Assembly (NCBI GenBank): GCA_965657545.1
Contig: CBFHOG010000010.1
Location: 1-63,584, forward strand
Direction of reading: 5' to 3'
DNA from: UBA7446 sp965657545
Lineage (GTDB): Bacteria; Bacteroidota; Bacteroidia; Flavobacteriales; Flavobacteriaceae
Length of the DNA: 63,584 bases
Part shown: positions 15,454-25,268 of the stretch, one piece after another
Numbering within the stretch: the stretch's first letter is position 1
Layout: each line of letters begins with the position of its first letter
Notes under the pieces: model-generated
Told to the model about the DNA's origin: nothing
The model's input: only the letters and a program-made list of their open reading frames with translations
The model's database searches: none
Translations under genes and position numbers: made by a program

Positions 15454-18400
15454 TTTAAAAATATATGTGTGTGCCTATCAATTGGATACAATGTTCTACG
15501 AGTATATCTGGTAATCCCATTAAAAATTCCCATTGGGTCAAAATTAGTTTTATCCAAAACTTTATAAAAAGTTTTTTCCGAAATCCCTCTAATTCTTAAG
15601 TCAACTGCTCTTGCACCATTTTTAATTAAGTGCTTACTAGAACTCTTAGAGTTGCTAATCCAACTATTATCAGTAGAAGAATAAATCTTCCCATCGTTTC
15701 CAATGTACCTATCTCCACCAGTAACTTTAAATTCAAAGTTAGTGTGTCCAACTTCCTCTACCAAACCACCATATAAATTTTCTACCTCGCCTTTCAATGC
15801 AGGGTTACTTAATCGGTAATTGTCAGGATTTAGTCTCGAACTTAAAGAATTTGAACCATCAACAGGCTGCAACCCACTCAAATCACCGCCTTTAGGTTTG
15901 GGTAGCCCTACGGGTTCTATGCCTTTTGGTTCTAAAGTACTAACGGTATTTACTTCAGGTCTTTTACCACTCCAAAAGTCACCACCATTTTTACTCGCTT
16001 TTATCCCTGCGGAAACCCCAGCCGTAACCCCTGCAGCTACGCCACTAAAAAAGCCAGCTTTTAGTCCCATAAGTAAACTTTTGCTTAGTTTTTGGCCTTT
16101 CATTAGGGCATTACCTGATGCCCCCACAAAGCCACCAGCAAAACCACCTACAAAGCCTACGGTAAAGCCCGCACCAAAGCCACTTACCGAGAGTGCCGCA
16201 TTGCCAAAGAAGCCGCCGGCTGTGCCGGCAAAGCCCAGTCCTTGGGCTGCGAGATTACCTAATCCAGCACCTATACCTGTTGCAATACCGCCAATAAGCG
16301 CACCGCCCAGTATGTCCCAGAAGTCGCCACCCTGCATGGCAGCTGTAGCACCGCCAAAAAATGCTCCTATAGCAACCGCTACCCAGAAAAACTCCCCACT
16401 GGGGTCAGTTAAACTAAGGGGGTTGTTTAGCACATACCCAAAACGGTTAAAGTTTTGTGTATTAAACGGGTCTTGTATATGGTTGTCGGTCGAGAGAAAA
16501 CGGCCTTGTTGGGCATCATACATTCTACCGTTCATGTGTATGAGGCCTACTTCTGTAAAATGTTCATGTCCTGTAAAGCCACGGCCGGTAAGGCTGTCTG
16601 CAAAAGTCGTGGTAGTGTTTTCTTTTTTAAATAGTGCCACATCGCCCCAGGCACCAAAGTGCGCCCGTTCGATAACCTTACCCGAGCTGTTGCTTACCGC
16701 CAATATGCTTCCCAAATAGTCGCGGTGTAGGTAGTGGTGGCCACTGGGTTTGCTGCTGTCGCTGTCCTGCACATGCACCACAGGTGCCGTATAGGCATCG
16801 CCACCCACATAGGTCATAAACTTTACCGTATTGTTTTCCGTATTCCGCACCAGTTCTATGGGCGCAATGCGGCTATAACTTTTATGGTACTGTCGGTCAG
16901 TTTTGGTTTCATCTGCTCCGCCATACCACACCTCTTGGCGGTGGCCGTCGTGGCTGTAGTTAAACGTAATGCGTCCATTGCCCACATCGTGTACGTCCAC
17001 AGGCTTGCGGTCGGCATTGTAGCTTATGTTACGTTCTTTGTGTTTGTTGTAATAGGTCGTACCAATGGGGTTTAGCTCGGCACCTTGTAGTTTGTAGCGG
17101 TCGTTGCCGCTGCCATAGGTCAGGTTTACGCCCATAAAGGAGTCTTGCGTTAGGCGTCCTCTGGGGTCATAGCCACGGGTGCGGGTGCGTGTAAGGTTAT
17201 TGCTGTCTCGGTGGGCTTCCGTTAGGCGGTCCATATCGTCATATACAAATTGCTGGTTGCGTATGCCCAAAAGGGTATCGCTTCTAGAAAGTAAGATGCC
17301 CCGTGCTACATCAAAATTATAGGATAAATCAAGGGCACGTTCGTCTGCGGCATAACTCTTTTGGTCGGTTACTCGGTTCACAAAGCCAAAAGCATCTATG
17401 GTTTTGGTTTGCACAAAGCCGTTGCCCTTCGTGGCGCGGGTTACTTGCCCTAGGGCGTTTCGTTCGTTGCTGCGCCATAGTTCATAACGCGCATAGCCAC
17501 GGTAAGACAGCCTATCAGCCGTTCCCGTAAGGTCATAATTGTAAATGACATTGGTGTTGTAGGTTTTGTTGCTGGTTTTGTCTTTGCCGTAAAGCTGTTC
17601 GTTTGCTACACGCCCATAATAATCGTAGTTAAGGGTTTTGCTAAACGTGGCATAGCTACTGTTTTCCGTTACTTTTTTTAGGCGTTTATAGGCGTCATAG
17701 TCGTGGTCAATGCGGTGGGTGGTATTGTTTAGCTTATCTGTGGTGGTTTCGTAGTCCAGTAATTTGTCGTTATTAAAATGGTAACGCGTAACCATATTGG
17801 TCAAATCGCCTGTCCATGTTTTTTGGGTCATGCGCCCATAGGTGTCATATACATAAACCGTTTTTCCCTTGGGGGCGGTTTCTTCTAGCAGTTCACCAAA
17901 GTCGTTATGGGTATAGGTAAAGGTTCCGGCGGTGGGGTCTATAAGCTTGCTTTTGCGTCCCCAGTTGTCTAGTTCGGTGGTTACCACATAACCACCATAG
18001 TCAGCCTCCCTAAGTTCGCCGTTGGCGTGGTAGGCGTATGCTATGGTACCGCCGGGGTCTGCCAGTTCCACAATCTGGTCTAAGGCGTTTTTGGTGGTAG
18101 AGGCGGTTTTTAGGCCGTCATCCACTTGGGTGCGTAAGCCGTCATATACGGTGTTTATGGTTTTGCCTGTGGCCTGTTGCAGCATGCTCACACGTCCGTA
18201 GAGGTCGTAATAGGTGGTGTTCCACTTTCTGGCACGGCTAAAGTCGGGGACACTTTCTTTTACTACCCGCCCGGCTGCATCGTACTTATAATACACCTTA
18301 CTCCATTGACTGCTGGACACTTGCGTATGCACTTCGTCCACCCAGCCCAAGGCGTTGTAATAGGTTTTGGTGTCCGCTCCCGCATTGGGGTGGTTAATGG

Positions 18401-21400
18401 TTTTAATTGTTCCACCTCCATAGCGGTGGGCATAGCGCACCGTAGTGGTGCGACCCAAGTAGTTGGTGGTGTTGTACAGTCTGTTCCAACCGTCATAGGT
18501 GTATTGGGTGCTGTTGCCGTAGGGGTCGGTTTCCTTCTTTAGCATTCCCTCGGGGAAGTATGCGTAGGTGGTCGTTAGCCCCAGTACGTTGGTGTGCGTG
18601 CGCATATCACGTCCGTTGGGGTAGTAGGTAAAGCGCTCGCTACGTGCTGGTTTTCCAGCAATGGCAATGCTTTTGCTTGTTACGTTTCCAAAACGGTCAT
18701 ACCCATAGGTGCTTGTGCGCCAGTTGCTGCCGTTGGCACGTGCCCTTTCGGTTTTTAGTAGGTTGTTTTGAAAGGTATAGGACTTTTCGGTCCAAAAATC
18801 TTTTGCACCGGGTACTTTCGCAACGGACTTCTCCCATCTTAAACGTCCAATGTGGTAGTTGGTATCTGTAGGCGAGGGGTTGTTAAAATATTGGTAGGTA
18901 GTGGTTTTATCTAGTCCCTCTGTTTTTTCACGTTCGCTAGCCAAATTAAAATAGCGGTCGTAGGTAAAAAAGCGTTCGTGCAATACATCGGTAAGGTTGT
19001 TGTGCGTAGCCATATGTTTGGGTACGCTTACATATATCTTATTGGAACGCAGTTCTGTTTTATAGCCCGTAACCGTTTTGTTGATATAGCAATTGGAGTC
19101 AAAGCTGTAGGAGGTATCTGTCCATTGTTCGGTGGTAGCACCCCGTAGGTTGGGGTCTTGTTTGGAAACGGTCCATAAGGGCGATACATTATCGCCGTAA
19201 AGGTTAGAGCGTGCCAAGCCCGTAAAGCCCATAAAGCCAAGGCCATGCATATGCGACACAGCACCTTTGTACTTAAACTGTTGGGTGCGGGTATGTCCGC
19301 TTGCGGTTTGGGTAAGCTTGCTGACTAACTTCATGCTTGGAGCAAGGTTTATATTTACATAGGGATATTTTACAGAATGAGTCTCAGGAGTATATGTTGG
19401 ATTGTAAAAATGTTCAAGACCTGGAGTTTTATATGCTAGACTAGTTTTAACCCCACTATTTTCTATTGACTCAAGCGTTACTTCTTTTTTATTATCTCCA
19501 ATAAACTCGTAAGTATTTACATTATTCCCAAAAATATAGGCATACTCTAAATTGCTATTAGATAGTTTCCCTTCTAAAAATAAAGGTATACCAAACTTAA
19601 CAGTACCATTATTAGTTTCTAAATCATCAATAGTTAATTCAAAAGAAGGCACGTTTTCATTACTATTGTGTTTATTCACATAGAGTTGAATTCGTTCGCT
19701 AACCTTGTTCATTGGGATCCATGGTGATATTATTTCATGTCTTAAAATATCACTTTTCCCATCACCATTTAAATCTTGGGCGGTGTAGTGAAATTCATAA
19801 TAGGGATTTCTCATCCTAACTCTATTTACATATCTTGTCCCTTGATGTAGATAAGTCTTTCGATAATTAACCCCAATATTTTTTTCATAAACTTCTAAGC
19901 TATTGCCTTTTGATAAGAAAAAACGCCAATCTGAACTATCGTTTTTAACTGGCTGAGCAAAATCTGTTTTACCATCACCATTATAATCACCAAACAGCGT
20001 AAGTTTATGCGGGGCAACAATGTCATCATCAGGAATTGAAAAATTTTCAACATAAGACGCTATTTTCTCTAACTGGTTGTTTACGTTAAGAGTGTAAACT
20101 TTAATCCAACGATTAGCAATATGCATTAAATCCGTTTTTCCATCCCCATCAAAATCTACTGGGAATAATTTTCCCTTAAAACCATTATATCCACCTGAGA
20201 CATTTCTAGGAAGATCTAATACGCCAGCTCCGTATATAATCCGTTGACTTGAGCGTTTTAAATCTAAAAAGTATACATTATTGTCGACTAATTCATGAGT
20301 CGGATTGCAGTAACAGCCTTGGTTTTCTACAAAATTACACTCCCACCTGCTCTGGCTCAAATTTATAGCTAAAGCATCTGTTAACCCATCTCCATTAAAG
20401 TCTCCACTGATGTATTCTCGAGGAATTTTTCTATCTACTTTGTCTGTATCCTCACAGTAATAATGCCCTGTTGGTTTAGGAGCTAATGGAAGTCTCACAA
20501 TTTTATCATATTGCACCCCACCTCCTGCTTCACTTATGGTATATGTTCTAAATCTAATTTCTTCAGAATCATCAAGTAGTGTTTCTTTGACTGTTGTGAT
20601 ACCCTGAACGGAAAAGACGGAACCACTATTTGTTAGTATAGTACTCGCAAATATTTTTTCATATCCATTTGTAGATACTTTTTTTGGAAGCTCGATAAAA
20701 TCAGGCTGAAAAATTCTATCAAAGACATAAAAATCATTTCCCTTAGTTAAAATAAAATCGGTCTTTCCATCTCCATTAAACTCACCTGAAACCATTCGGT
20801 CAGTCCTATAATTAAAACCAGGTACTATATCATATTCATCACCACTACCCCTTACCAAGCCATATTCTGAACTATCATAATTAAATGAAATGGCAGGCAA
20901 CGATTGATTATTTGAATTAAATTCTTGAATTGATGTAACTCTTTGATAGCCTAAGGAAGTTGTATCGTGTCTCAGGACATATTTTCTGTATAACTGTGAA
21001 TTGCTTTTAACAACTATATAATCTAAAATCTTTGAACGCTTAAATGGCACCCCATTGACATATAAAAGTTCTGGTCTAACACGTGTTTTGTAATGAAAGG
21101 ATATAACGTTAGGGGAGCCGCCATATTCTCCTTTGCCGTATTTAATGTTTGCAATGCGTAAAAGATTATTTTCTTTAGAGTAATTATATTCAATAAAGTT
21201 ACCCTGGGAGTCTTGATACTTTGTTAATACCCATTCTAACCTTCCAGAACCAGTTCCAGTTCCATACCAACCTCTGCTTCCATCTGGGTAGTAAACAACA
21301 AAATATGATGGTCCATACTCAGAGCCAAAAGGGGACGTTCCATGGGCCCTAACCTTTATATTTGAATAATTTTCAGTTTCATATTCAGAGTTTGTAGCGC

Positions 21401-21941
21401 CATATATTCCGCTTTTTAATAATAACCTTTGCCCATCTAGAGCAAACCTATCTTTACTATCAAAATCAACCCCATCAACGGATCCATCATGATACTTTGT
21501 AGAAGGCACTCTAGAAATTGATGATAAACCGGAAATATTCCATCCCCAACCAACAAGACCATTAGAAGCATGACTACTGAAAGATAGACCAATTACAGGA
21601 GTTATATCCTGAATTCCGACTGGAAGTTTTATAGGTACATTATAAGATACCGAGCCATTTAAAGAAACCGCAAGTTTATCTGTAGTTCTCCCGACACTAG
21701 ATGAACTCATACTAATAGCTCTATAACCATTTGATTTTTTGTTGCTGTTTAAAGTTGATTTAAGGCCTTTTACCAATCTCCTTTCATTAGATTTTCTTTG
21801 TGTTTTTTCTATATTAATATCAATTCCTGTTTTTGAGTCATTATTTACATAATCTATTGTTTTTTCTTGAAAATCTTGTGCATTAAGGATAAAACCAAAT
21901 AAAAGTATTTTGCACCCTACAAAGCAATTTTTTAATGTCAT
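15450..21941 (-). CDS. SpvB/FG-GAP/RHS polymorphic toxin with M15-like C-terminal tip
   Basis: The protein has 2163 residues. In order: a signal peptide ending LNAQ; an SpvB-like segment at about 70-370 (VSYNVPIKLPVGIQ, GLVGWGWNISGLSSISR); five FG-GAP/VCBS calcium-type repeats at about 380-780 (GDFNGDGLTD, VDFDGDGKTD, GDYNGDGKTD and others); YD/RHS repeats at about 1000-1780; and the RHS core ending YVLNNPLSLTDPSG near residue 1848, where such proteins are normally cut. Then come a Gly/Ala-rich hydrophobic stretch (about 1850-1975) and a variable tip. The last about 100 residues hold Ser2102, His2104, GARAVD ending at Asp2114, and His2157-Thr-His2159, a pattern like the zinc site of M15 peptidases that cut peptidoglycan stem peptides. 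The G+C content of the RHS part looks higher than that of both ends. Confidence 0.85.
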   Translation of the reverse strand: MTLKNCFVGCKILLFGFILNAQDFQEKTIDYVNNDSKTGIDINIEKTQRKSNERRLVKGLKSTLNSNKKSNGYRAISMSSSSVGRTTDKLAVSLNGSVSYNVPIKLPVGIQDITPVIGLSFSSHASNGLVGWGWNISGLSSISRVPSTKYHDGSVDGVDFDSKDRFALDGQRLLLKSGIYGATNSEYETENYSNIKVRAHGTSPFGSEYGPSYFVVYYPDGSRGWYGTGTGSGRLEWVLTKYQDSQGNFIEYNYSKENNLLRIANIKYGKGEYGGSPNVISFHYKTRVRPELLYVNGVPFKRSKILDYIVVKSNSQLYRKYVLRHDTTSLGYQRVTSIQEFNSNNQSLPAISFNYDSSEYGLVRGSGDEYDIVPGFNYRTDRMVSGEFNGDGKTDFILTKGNDFYVFDRIFQPDFIELPKKVSTNGYEKIFASTILTNSGSVFSVQGITTVKETLLDDSEEIRFRTYTISEAGGGVQYDKIVRLPLAPKPTGHYYCEDTDKVDRKIPREYISGDFNGDGLTDALAINLSQSRWECNFVENQGCYCNPTHELVDNNVYFLDLKRSSQRIIYGAGVLDLPRNVSGGYNGFKGKLFPVDFDGDGKTDLMHIANRWIKVYTLNVNNQLEKIASYVENFSIPDDDIVAPHKLTLFGDYNGDGKTDFAQPVKNDSSDWRFFLSKGNSLEVYEKNIGVNYRKTYLHQGTRYVNRVRMRNPYYEFHYTAQDLNGDGKSDILRHEIISPWIPMNKVSERIQLYVNKHNSNENVPSFELTIDDLETNNGTVKFGIPLFLEGKLSNSNLEYAYIFGNNVNTYEFIGDNKKEVTLESIENSGVKTSLAYKTPGLEHFYNPTYTPETHSVKYPYVNINLAPSMKLVSKLTQTASGHTRTQQFKYKGAVSHMHGLGFMGFTGLARSNLYGDNVSPLWTVSKQDPNLRGATTEQWTDTSYSFDSNCYINKTVTGYKTELRSNKIYVSVPKHMATHNNLTDVLHERFFTYDRYFNLASEREKTEGLDKTTTYQYFNNPSPTDTNYHIGRLRWEKSVAKVPGAKDFWTEKSYTFQNNLLKTERARANGSNWRTSTYGYDRFGNVTSKSIAIAGKPARSERFTYYPNGRDMRTHTNVLGLTTTYAYFPEGMLKKETDPYGNSTQYTYDGWNRLYNTTNYLGRTTTVRYAHRYGGGTIKTINHPNAGADTKTYYNALGWVDEVHTQVSSSQWSKVYYKYDAAGRVVKESVPDFSRARKWNTTYYDLYGRVSMLQQATGKTINTVYDGLRTQVDDGLKTASTTKNALDQIVELADPGGTIAYAYHANGELREADYGGYVVTTELDNWGRKSKLIDPTAGTFTYTHNDFGELLEETAPKGKTVYVYDTYGRMTQKTWTGDLTNMVTRYHFNNDKLLDYETTTDKLNNTTHRIDHDYDAYKRLKKVTENSSYATFSKTLNYDYYGRVANEQLYGKDKTSNKTYNTNVIYNYDLTGTADRLSYRGYARYELWRSNERNALGQVTRATKGNGFVQTKTIDAFGFVNRVTDQKSYAADERALDLSYNFDVARGILLSRSDTLLGIRNQQFVYDDMDRLTEAHRDSNNLTRTRTRGYDPRGRLTQDSFMGVNLTYGSGNDRYKLQGAELNPIGTTYYNKHKERNISYNADRKPVDVHDVGNGRITFNYSHDGHRQEVWYGGADETKTDRQYHKSYSRIAPIELVRNTENNTVKFMTYVGGDAYTAPVVHVQDSDSSKPSGHHYLHRDYLGSILAVSNSSGKVIERAHFGAWGDVALFKKENTTTTFADSLTGRGFTGHEHFTEVGLIHMNGRMYDAQQGRFLSTDNHIQDPFNTQNFNRFGYVLNNPLSLTDPSGEFFWVAVAIGAFFGGATAAMQGGDFWDILGGALIGGIATGIGAGLGNLAAQGLGFAGTAGGFFGNAALSVSGFGAGFTVGFVGGFAGGFVGASGNALMKGQKLSKSLLMGLKAGFFSGVAAGVTAGVSAGIKASKNGGDFWSGKRPEVNTVSTLEPKGIEPVGLPKPKGGDLSGLQPVDGSNSLSSRLNPDNYRLSNPALKGEVENLYGGLVEEVGHTNFEFKVTGGDRYIGNDGKIYSSTDNSWISNSKSSSKHLIKNGARAVDLRIRGISEKTFYKVLDKTNFDPMGIFNGITRYTRRTLYPIDRHTHIFLK

Positions 21942-21952
21942 TTTTGAAGTTT

Positions 21953-22591
21953 TTAGTTCTTGATAATGGTTTTAGAAACAATTCGGTTGTCGGATAGGCG
22001 TACACGCAAGAAATAAATACCTGTACCGCCACTAAACGTGAGTGAGGCTTGTCGTTTGCCATTTGTTTGCCCCATCTGTAATGGCAATTGTACTCCGTTT
22101 GGCATGAGTAACACTGCCGCACTAATAAGGTGGTCAACACTATCGTCCCAACTCACCGTAATGCTCCCGCGCGTAGGATTTGGATACACGTAAATCAATG
22201 ACTCAATAGTCTCTAAGGTGTAATTGCTATTGCTTGAGGTAGCACTTGCATTCGCAAAATAGATACGCTTTGTATTACCAGCAGTATCGTAATCCAACAA
22301 TAGCTTATAATTGTTGTTTATCGCATCTGGGCTGTAGGTGTTTGGATTAACATGCGCTATGCTAAAATTGTCTTGAGTGATGATAGGGCAATCCCTGTTA
22401 AATGCAGCATAACCAATATGCGCGTGAAATACACTACCCGGCTTTGCCCAAAAGCCAGGTTTTAGGGTAATGCTTACCGGGTCCTGCAATTCTTGATGCG
22501 CTTGTGCTTCTACGAGTTGCGTGGAGCTAATTTGCCCCCGCAAACCAAATACGCATCCTAAAATACTTACACTAAGGAGTAGGTTTTTCAT
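21953..22591 (-). CDS. T9SS type A sorting-domain protein of the RHS operon
   Basis: The protein has 212 residues: signal peptide (MKNLLLSVSILGCVFGLRGQ), an unknown middle, and a classic type A C-terminal domain starting IYVYPNPTRGSITVSW and ending GIYFLRVRLSDNRIVSKTII. Proteins with this tail are secreted through the outer membrane by the type IX system and often anchored to the cell surface. It lies between the tail-fibre gene (20 bp overlap) and the RHS gene (11 bp gap), so it is probably made with them. A surface-anchoring or delivery role for the RHS protein is possible but not shown. Confidence 0.85.
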   Translation of the reverse strand: MKNLLLSVSILGCVFGLRGQISSTQLVEAQAHQELQDPVSITLKPGFWAKPGSVFHAHIGYAAFNRDCPIITQDNFSIAHVNPNTYSPDAINNNYKLLLDYDTAGNTKRIYFANASATSSNSNYTLETIESLIYVYPNPTRGSITVSWDDSVDHLISAAVLLMPNGVQLPLQMGQTNGKRQASLTFSGGTGIYFLRVRLSDNRIVSKTIIKN

Positions 22592-24188
22592 GTTGGTTAA
22601 GTTTAGATTCGATTTGGGTAAGGCGTTCCATTAGGGCTTTAATGGTATGTTGCTGTTGTTGCAATTGTGTTTCTTGTTCTAAGGTGTAAAGGGTTAATTC
22701 CTCTATTTTTTCTAAAAGTTTCACGTTTAGTGCGCCTAGGGCTGCACCTTGTTCTTTAATTACTGTAGCAGACGGCATATTGGGTAAATGTCCTTTTGTG
22801 GCAATATGTCTTTTTACATCTGCAAGTGAAAGTAGCTTGTAGTCATTTTTAAACACATAGTCGGGCCAGTTTTCGATTTCTACTTTTACCTCTTTAGCAC
22901 GAATTTTACCGTTTACGGAAAGTTTTTCTCTGGGGGTTGTGGTGCCGATGCCTACGTTTCCGTTCCCTTTTATAGTCATTCTAAAATCTGCTGAATTTCC
23001 TGTTCTAAAATAGATGTCATCTTGGTCTCTGTTTGTTATTAAATGAAAATGATTATTTATTGATCTTAACACAGAGTTCGCTGGATCATCGTAGAGAATT
23101 AATCCTTTATTAACGCCAAATCTTGCAGAACCAAAAACATCTAATTTATGTTCTGGGTTTGTAGTGCCAATGCCAACGTTGCCACTAACTATTAAATTGG
23201 AATTTCTTTTGTTATTGTCCCAAGGATATCCAACATAAACATTTTTTCCACTGCTGTAGTTTAGAAATAAATGATCATATGCGGTACTACTGTGATTTTT
23301 CCCCTCAATATGGCGCACGCGTAAATGACCATTATTAGTACCCCCAATATTAACATGCCCCTGAACCGTAAGTTTTTGGTCGGGGGTTGTGGTGCCAATG
23401 CCTACGTTTCCTGAACCTTTTCTGATAACTAACCTTTTGTTTGAGTTATCTCCAATATGAAAAAAGTCTCCACCGCTATTTCCAATCCCCATAAACCAAT
23501 GTGTTGGACCATCAGCACCAAACTGTAATATTTTTGAGTAATTTGAATTGTCATTTAATGTTAGTCTTGTGCCAGGGTTTGTGGTGCCAATGCCTACGTT
23601 GCCGTTATCTTTAATGGTTAAGGCACCCGTATTATTAGACTTAACCATCGAAAAAGAAGATTTTAAATCATAAATGGTACCTTTATCAGTGATTGAAGTG
23701 TAATAGGGTTGATTAGTGGTTTTAAATGTTACATTTCCATAAGTTCGTACTTCAATAGGAATACTCCCCAACCAACTTGTACCTATTTGAACCCATACCG
23801 AAAGTTTATTGTTTGTTACACCAGTACCCGATGTATGTACAACTTTTACATCTTTAATGGTTTTTTGAGCGCCGTAAAAAGTTACAAGTGAAATGTCATG
23901 TGTACTTTCAATACCAGTTGTACTATTTCTAAATTGTACGTTAAGTTGTTGTCTTGAATCTCCGTGATTTGAATTTCTAGGGAAAAAATCAACTGTTATT
24001 CCTGCAGGACCATAACTTCGATTCAAAGTAAGTTCAGCAAGCTTTATCCATTTGTTAGTAGTCTGCCCATTATTTGGTTGTGCTACATTGTCTAACGTTG
24101 CATTACCACCAAAATATCCTGTTGTGATTTGCGCCACCCCCCAAGTACTTACCAAAACAAAAGAAAGCGTGTAAAGTAATGTTTTCAT
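22572..24188 (-). CDS. tail fibre domain-containing secreted protein
   Basis: The protein has 538 residues, with a signal peptide ending WGVAQ. The middle contains at least five copies of a GNVGIGTTNP/TP motif at roughly 50-80 residue spacing, the repeat found in phage-tail-fibre-like and Peptidase_S74-linked proteins. The C-terminal part reads KDYKLLSLADVKRHIATKGH-like residues followed by LPNMPSA and a coiled coil rich in Gln/Glu (ETQLQQQQHTIKALMERL), probably a trimer-forming stalk. It heads the minus-strand operon to the T9SS protein, RHS toxin and lipoprotein. A role in surface display or target contact is inference from context. Confidence 0.8.
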   Translation of the reverse strand: MKTLLYTLSFVLVSTWGVAQITTGYFGGNATLDNVAQPNNGQTTNKWIKLAELTLNRSYGPAGITVDFFPRNSNHGDSRQQLNVQFRNSTTGIESTHDISLVTFYGAQKTIKDVKVVHTSGTGVTNNKLSVWVQIGTSWLGSIPIEVRTYGNVTFKTTNQPYYTSITDKGTIYDLKSSFSMVKSNNTGALTIKDNGNVGIGTTNPGTRLTLNDNSNYSKILQFGADGPTHWFMGIGNSGGDFFHIGDNSNKRLVIRKGSGNVGIGTTTPDQKLTVQGHVNIGGTNNGHLRVRHIEGKNHSSTAYDHLFLNYSSGKNVYVGYPWDNNKRNSNLIVSGNVGIGTTNPEHKLDVFGSARFGVNKGLILYDDPANSVLRSINNHFHLITNRDQDDIYFRTGNSADFRMTIKGNGNVGIGTTTPREKLSVNGKIRAKEVKVEIENWPDYVFKNDYKLLSLADVKRHIATKGHLPNMPSATVIKEQGAALGALNVKLLEKIEELTLYTLEQETQLQQQQHTIKALMERLTQIESKLNQHEKPTP

Positions 24189-24317
24189 AATTTAAGATTT
24201 GTTGCCACTAACGTAGTGAAATCCCCATACAAAAACAAACCTAACTATTTGACAATTAGTATATTGTAAATTTAAATAAATTTTCCGCTCTCATCTGTAA
24301 ACAACTAGTAAAACCTA

Positions 24318-25268
24318 CTAAAACCGCAGTAAAATGCTAAACAATCGCAACGGATTTAGCGTATGTTTTCGTGCTTGGAAGGTGGTGCGAAAACGCTCTG
24401 AAAAAGCGTCATAGGCACGTATAATGGCGTGCATATGATCAAACTTAAGTTGCAGCATAAAATACAATACGAGCGTGGTGTCAAAAGCCGCACGAACCAC
24501 ATAAAGCCAAAGCAGTGGGAGCAGGGCTAGGTTTTTGGTATAGGTCAATAAGGAATTACGAATGTTGTAATACAATTTCCGTGGGCTTTCTGCGGCTAAT
24601 GAACCGCCACCCAAATGCAGCACTTCACTAGTGCCTACTGCCCAAACCTGATAACCAGCCCCTTGTGCGCGCAAGCACAAATCAATTTCCTCAAAATGCA
24701 TAAAAAACGAAGGGTCAAAACCGCCGAGTGTGGTAAATACCGCTTTTCGAACAAACAAACAAGCACCGCTAGCCCAAGTAACTTGTACTGTATCGTTGTA
24801 TTGCCCTGTATCCCGCTCACAGGTTTTGCCTACCCTGCCACGGCAATAGGGAAGTCCCATAAGGTCTAAATACCCGCCTGCTGCGCCTGCATATTCAAAA
24901 TAATTCGGCTTGTTTAGGTCTTTAATTTTTGGTTGCGCCATCGCTGCTAAGGGCTGCGCGTCAAAAAGAGCCACCATTGGAGTAGTCCAATCAGCCGTAA
25001 CTTCCACGTCGGAATTTAGCAAGCAAATAAGGGTTTCGTCAATTTTGGAAATCCCCTTGTTATAGCCCTCGGCATAGCCGTAGTTTTGGTCTAAACCAAT
25101 CCATTTTACCGTTGGGAAATCCGCCTGTAAAAGGGATTTTGAATGGTCCGTTGAGGCGTTATCAATCACGTAAATGGTAGCAGTCCCCGAATGCTGTACT
25201 ACACCAGGCAAAAACCGTTTTAGTAAGTCGGCACCGTTGTAATTTAATATGGCAATGGCAAGACTCAT
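24318..25268 (-). CDS. glycosyltransferase family 2
   Basis: The protein is 316 residues from the ATG at 25268, the start that gives the typical MSLAIAILNYNGADLLKRFL N-terminus; the frame is open further upstream but those codons lie within the preceding gene. GT2 features are YVIDNASTD, LLNSDVEVTADW (the DxD-like motif) and FFMHFEEIDLCLRAQ. A hydrophobic stretch at about 250-275 may touch the membrane. Such enzymes add sugars such as rhamnose to surface glycans. The start overlaps the stop of the HsdR_N-like gene by 4 bp. Confidence 0.88.
   Translation of the reverse strand: MSLAIAILNYNGADLLKRFLPGVVQHSGTATIYVIDNASTDHSKSLLQADFPTVKWIGLDQNYGYAEGYNKGISKIDETLICLLNSDVEVTADWTTPMVALFDAQPLAAMAQPKIKDLNKPNYFEYAGAAGGYLDLMGLPYCRGRVGKTCERDTGQYNDTVQVTWASGACLFVRKAVFTTLGGFDPSFFMHFEEIDLCLRAQGAGYQVWAVGTSEVLHLGGGSLAAESPRKLYYNIRNSLLTYTKNLALLPLLWLYVVRAAFDTTLVLYFMLQLKFDHMHAIIRAYDAFSERFRTTFQARKHTLNPLRLFSILLRF

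Noticed and set aside
15820..16719. 299-codon open frame on the plus strand
   Set aside because: It is antisense to the Gly/Ala-rich and core part of the RHS gene. The product is Pro/Lys-rich nonsense of the type caused by GC-rich coding DNA read on the other strand, with no domain.
18177..18542. 121-codon open frame antisense to the RHS repeats
   Set aside because: Fully inside the RHS reading frame; no family resemblance and no start signals.
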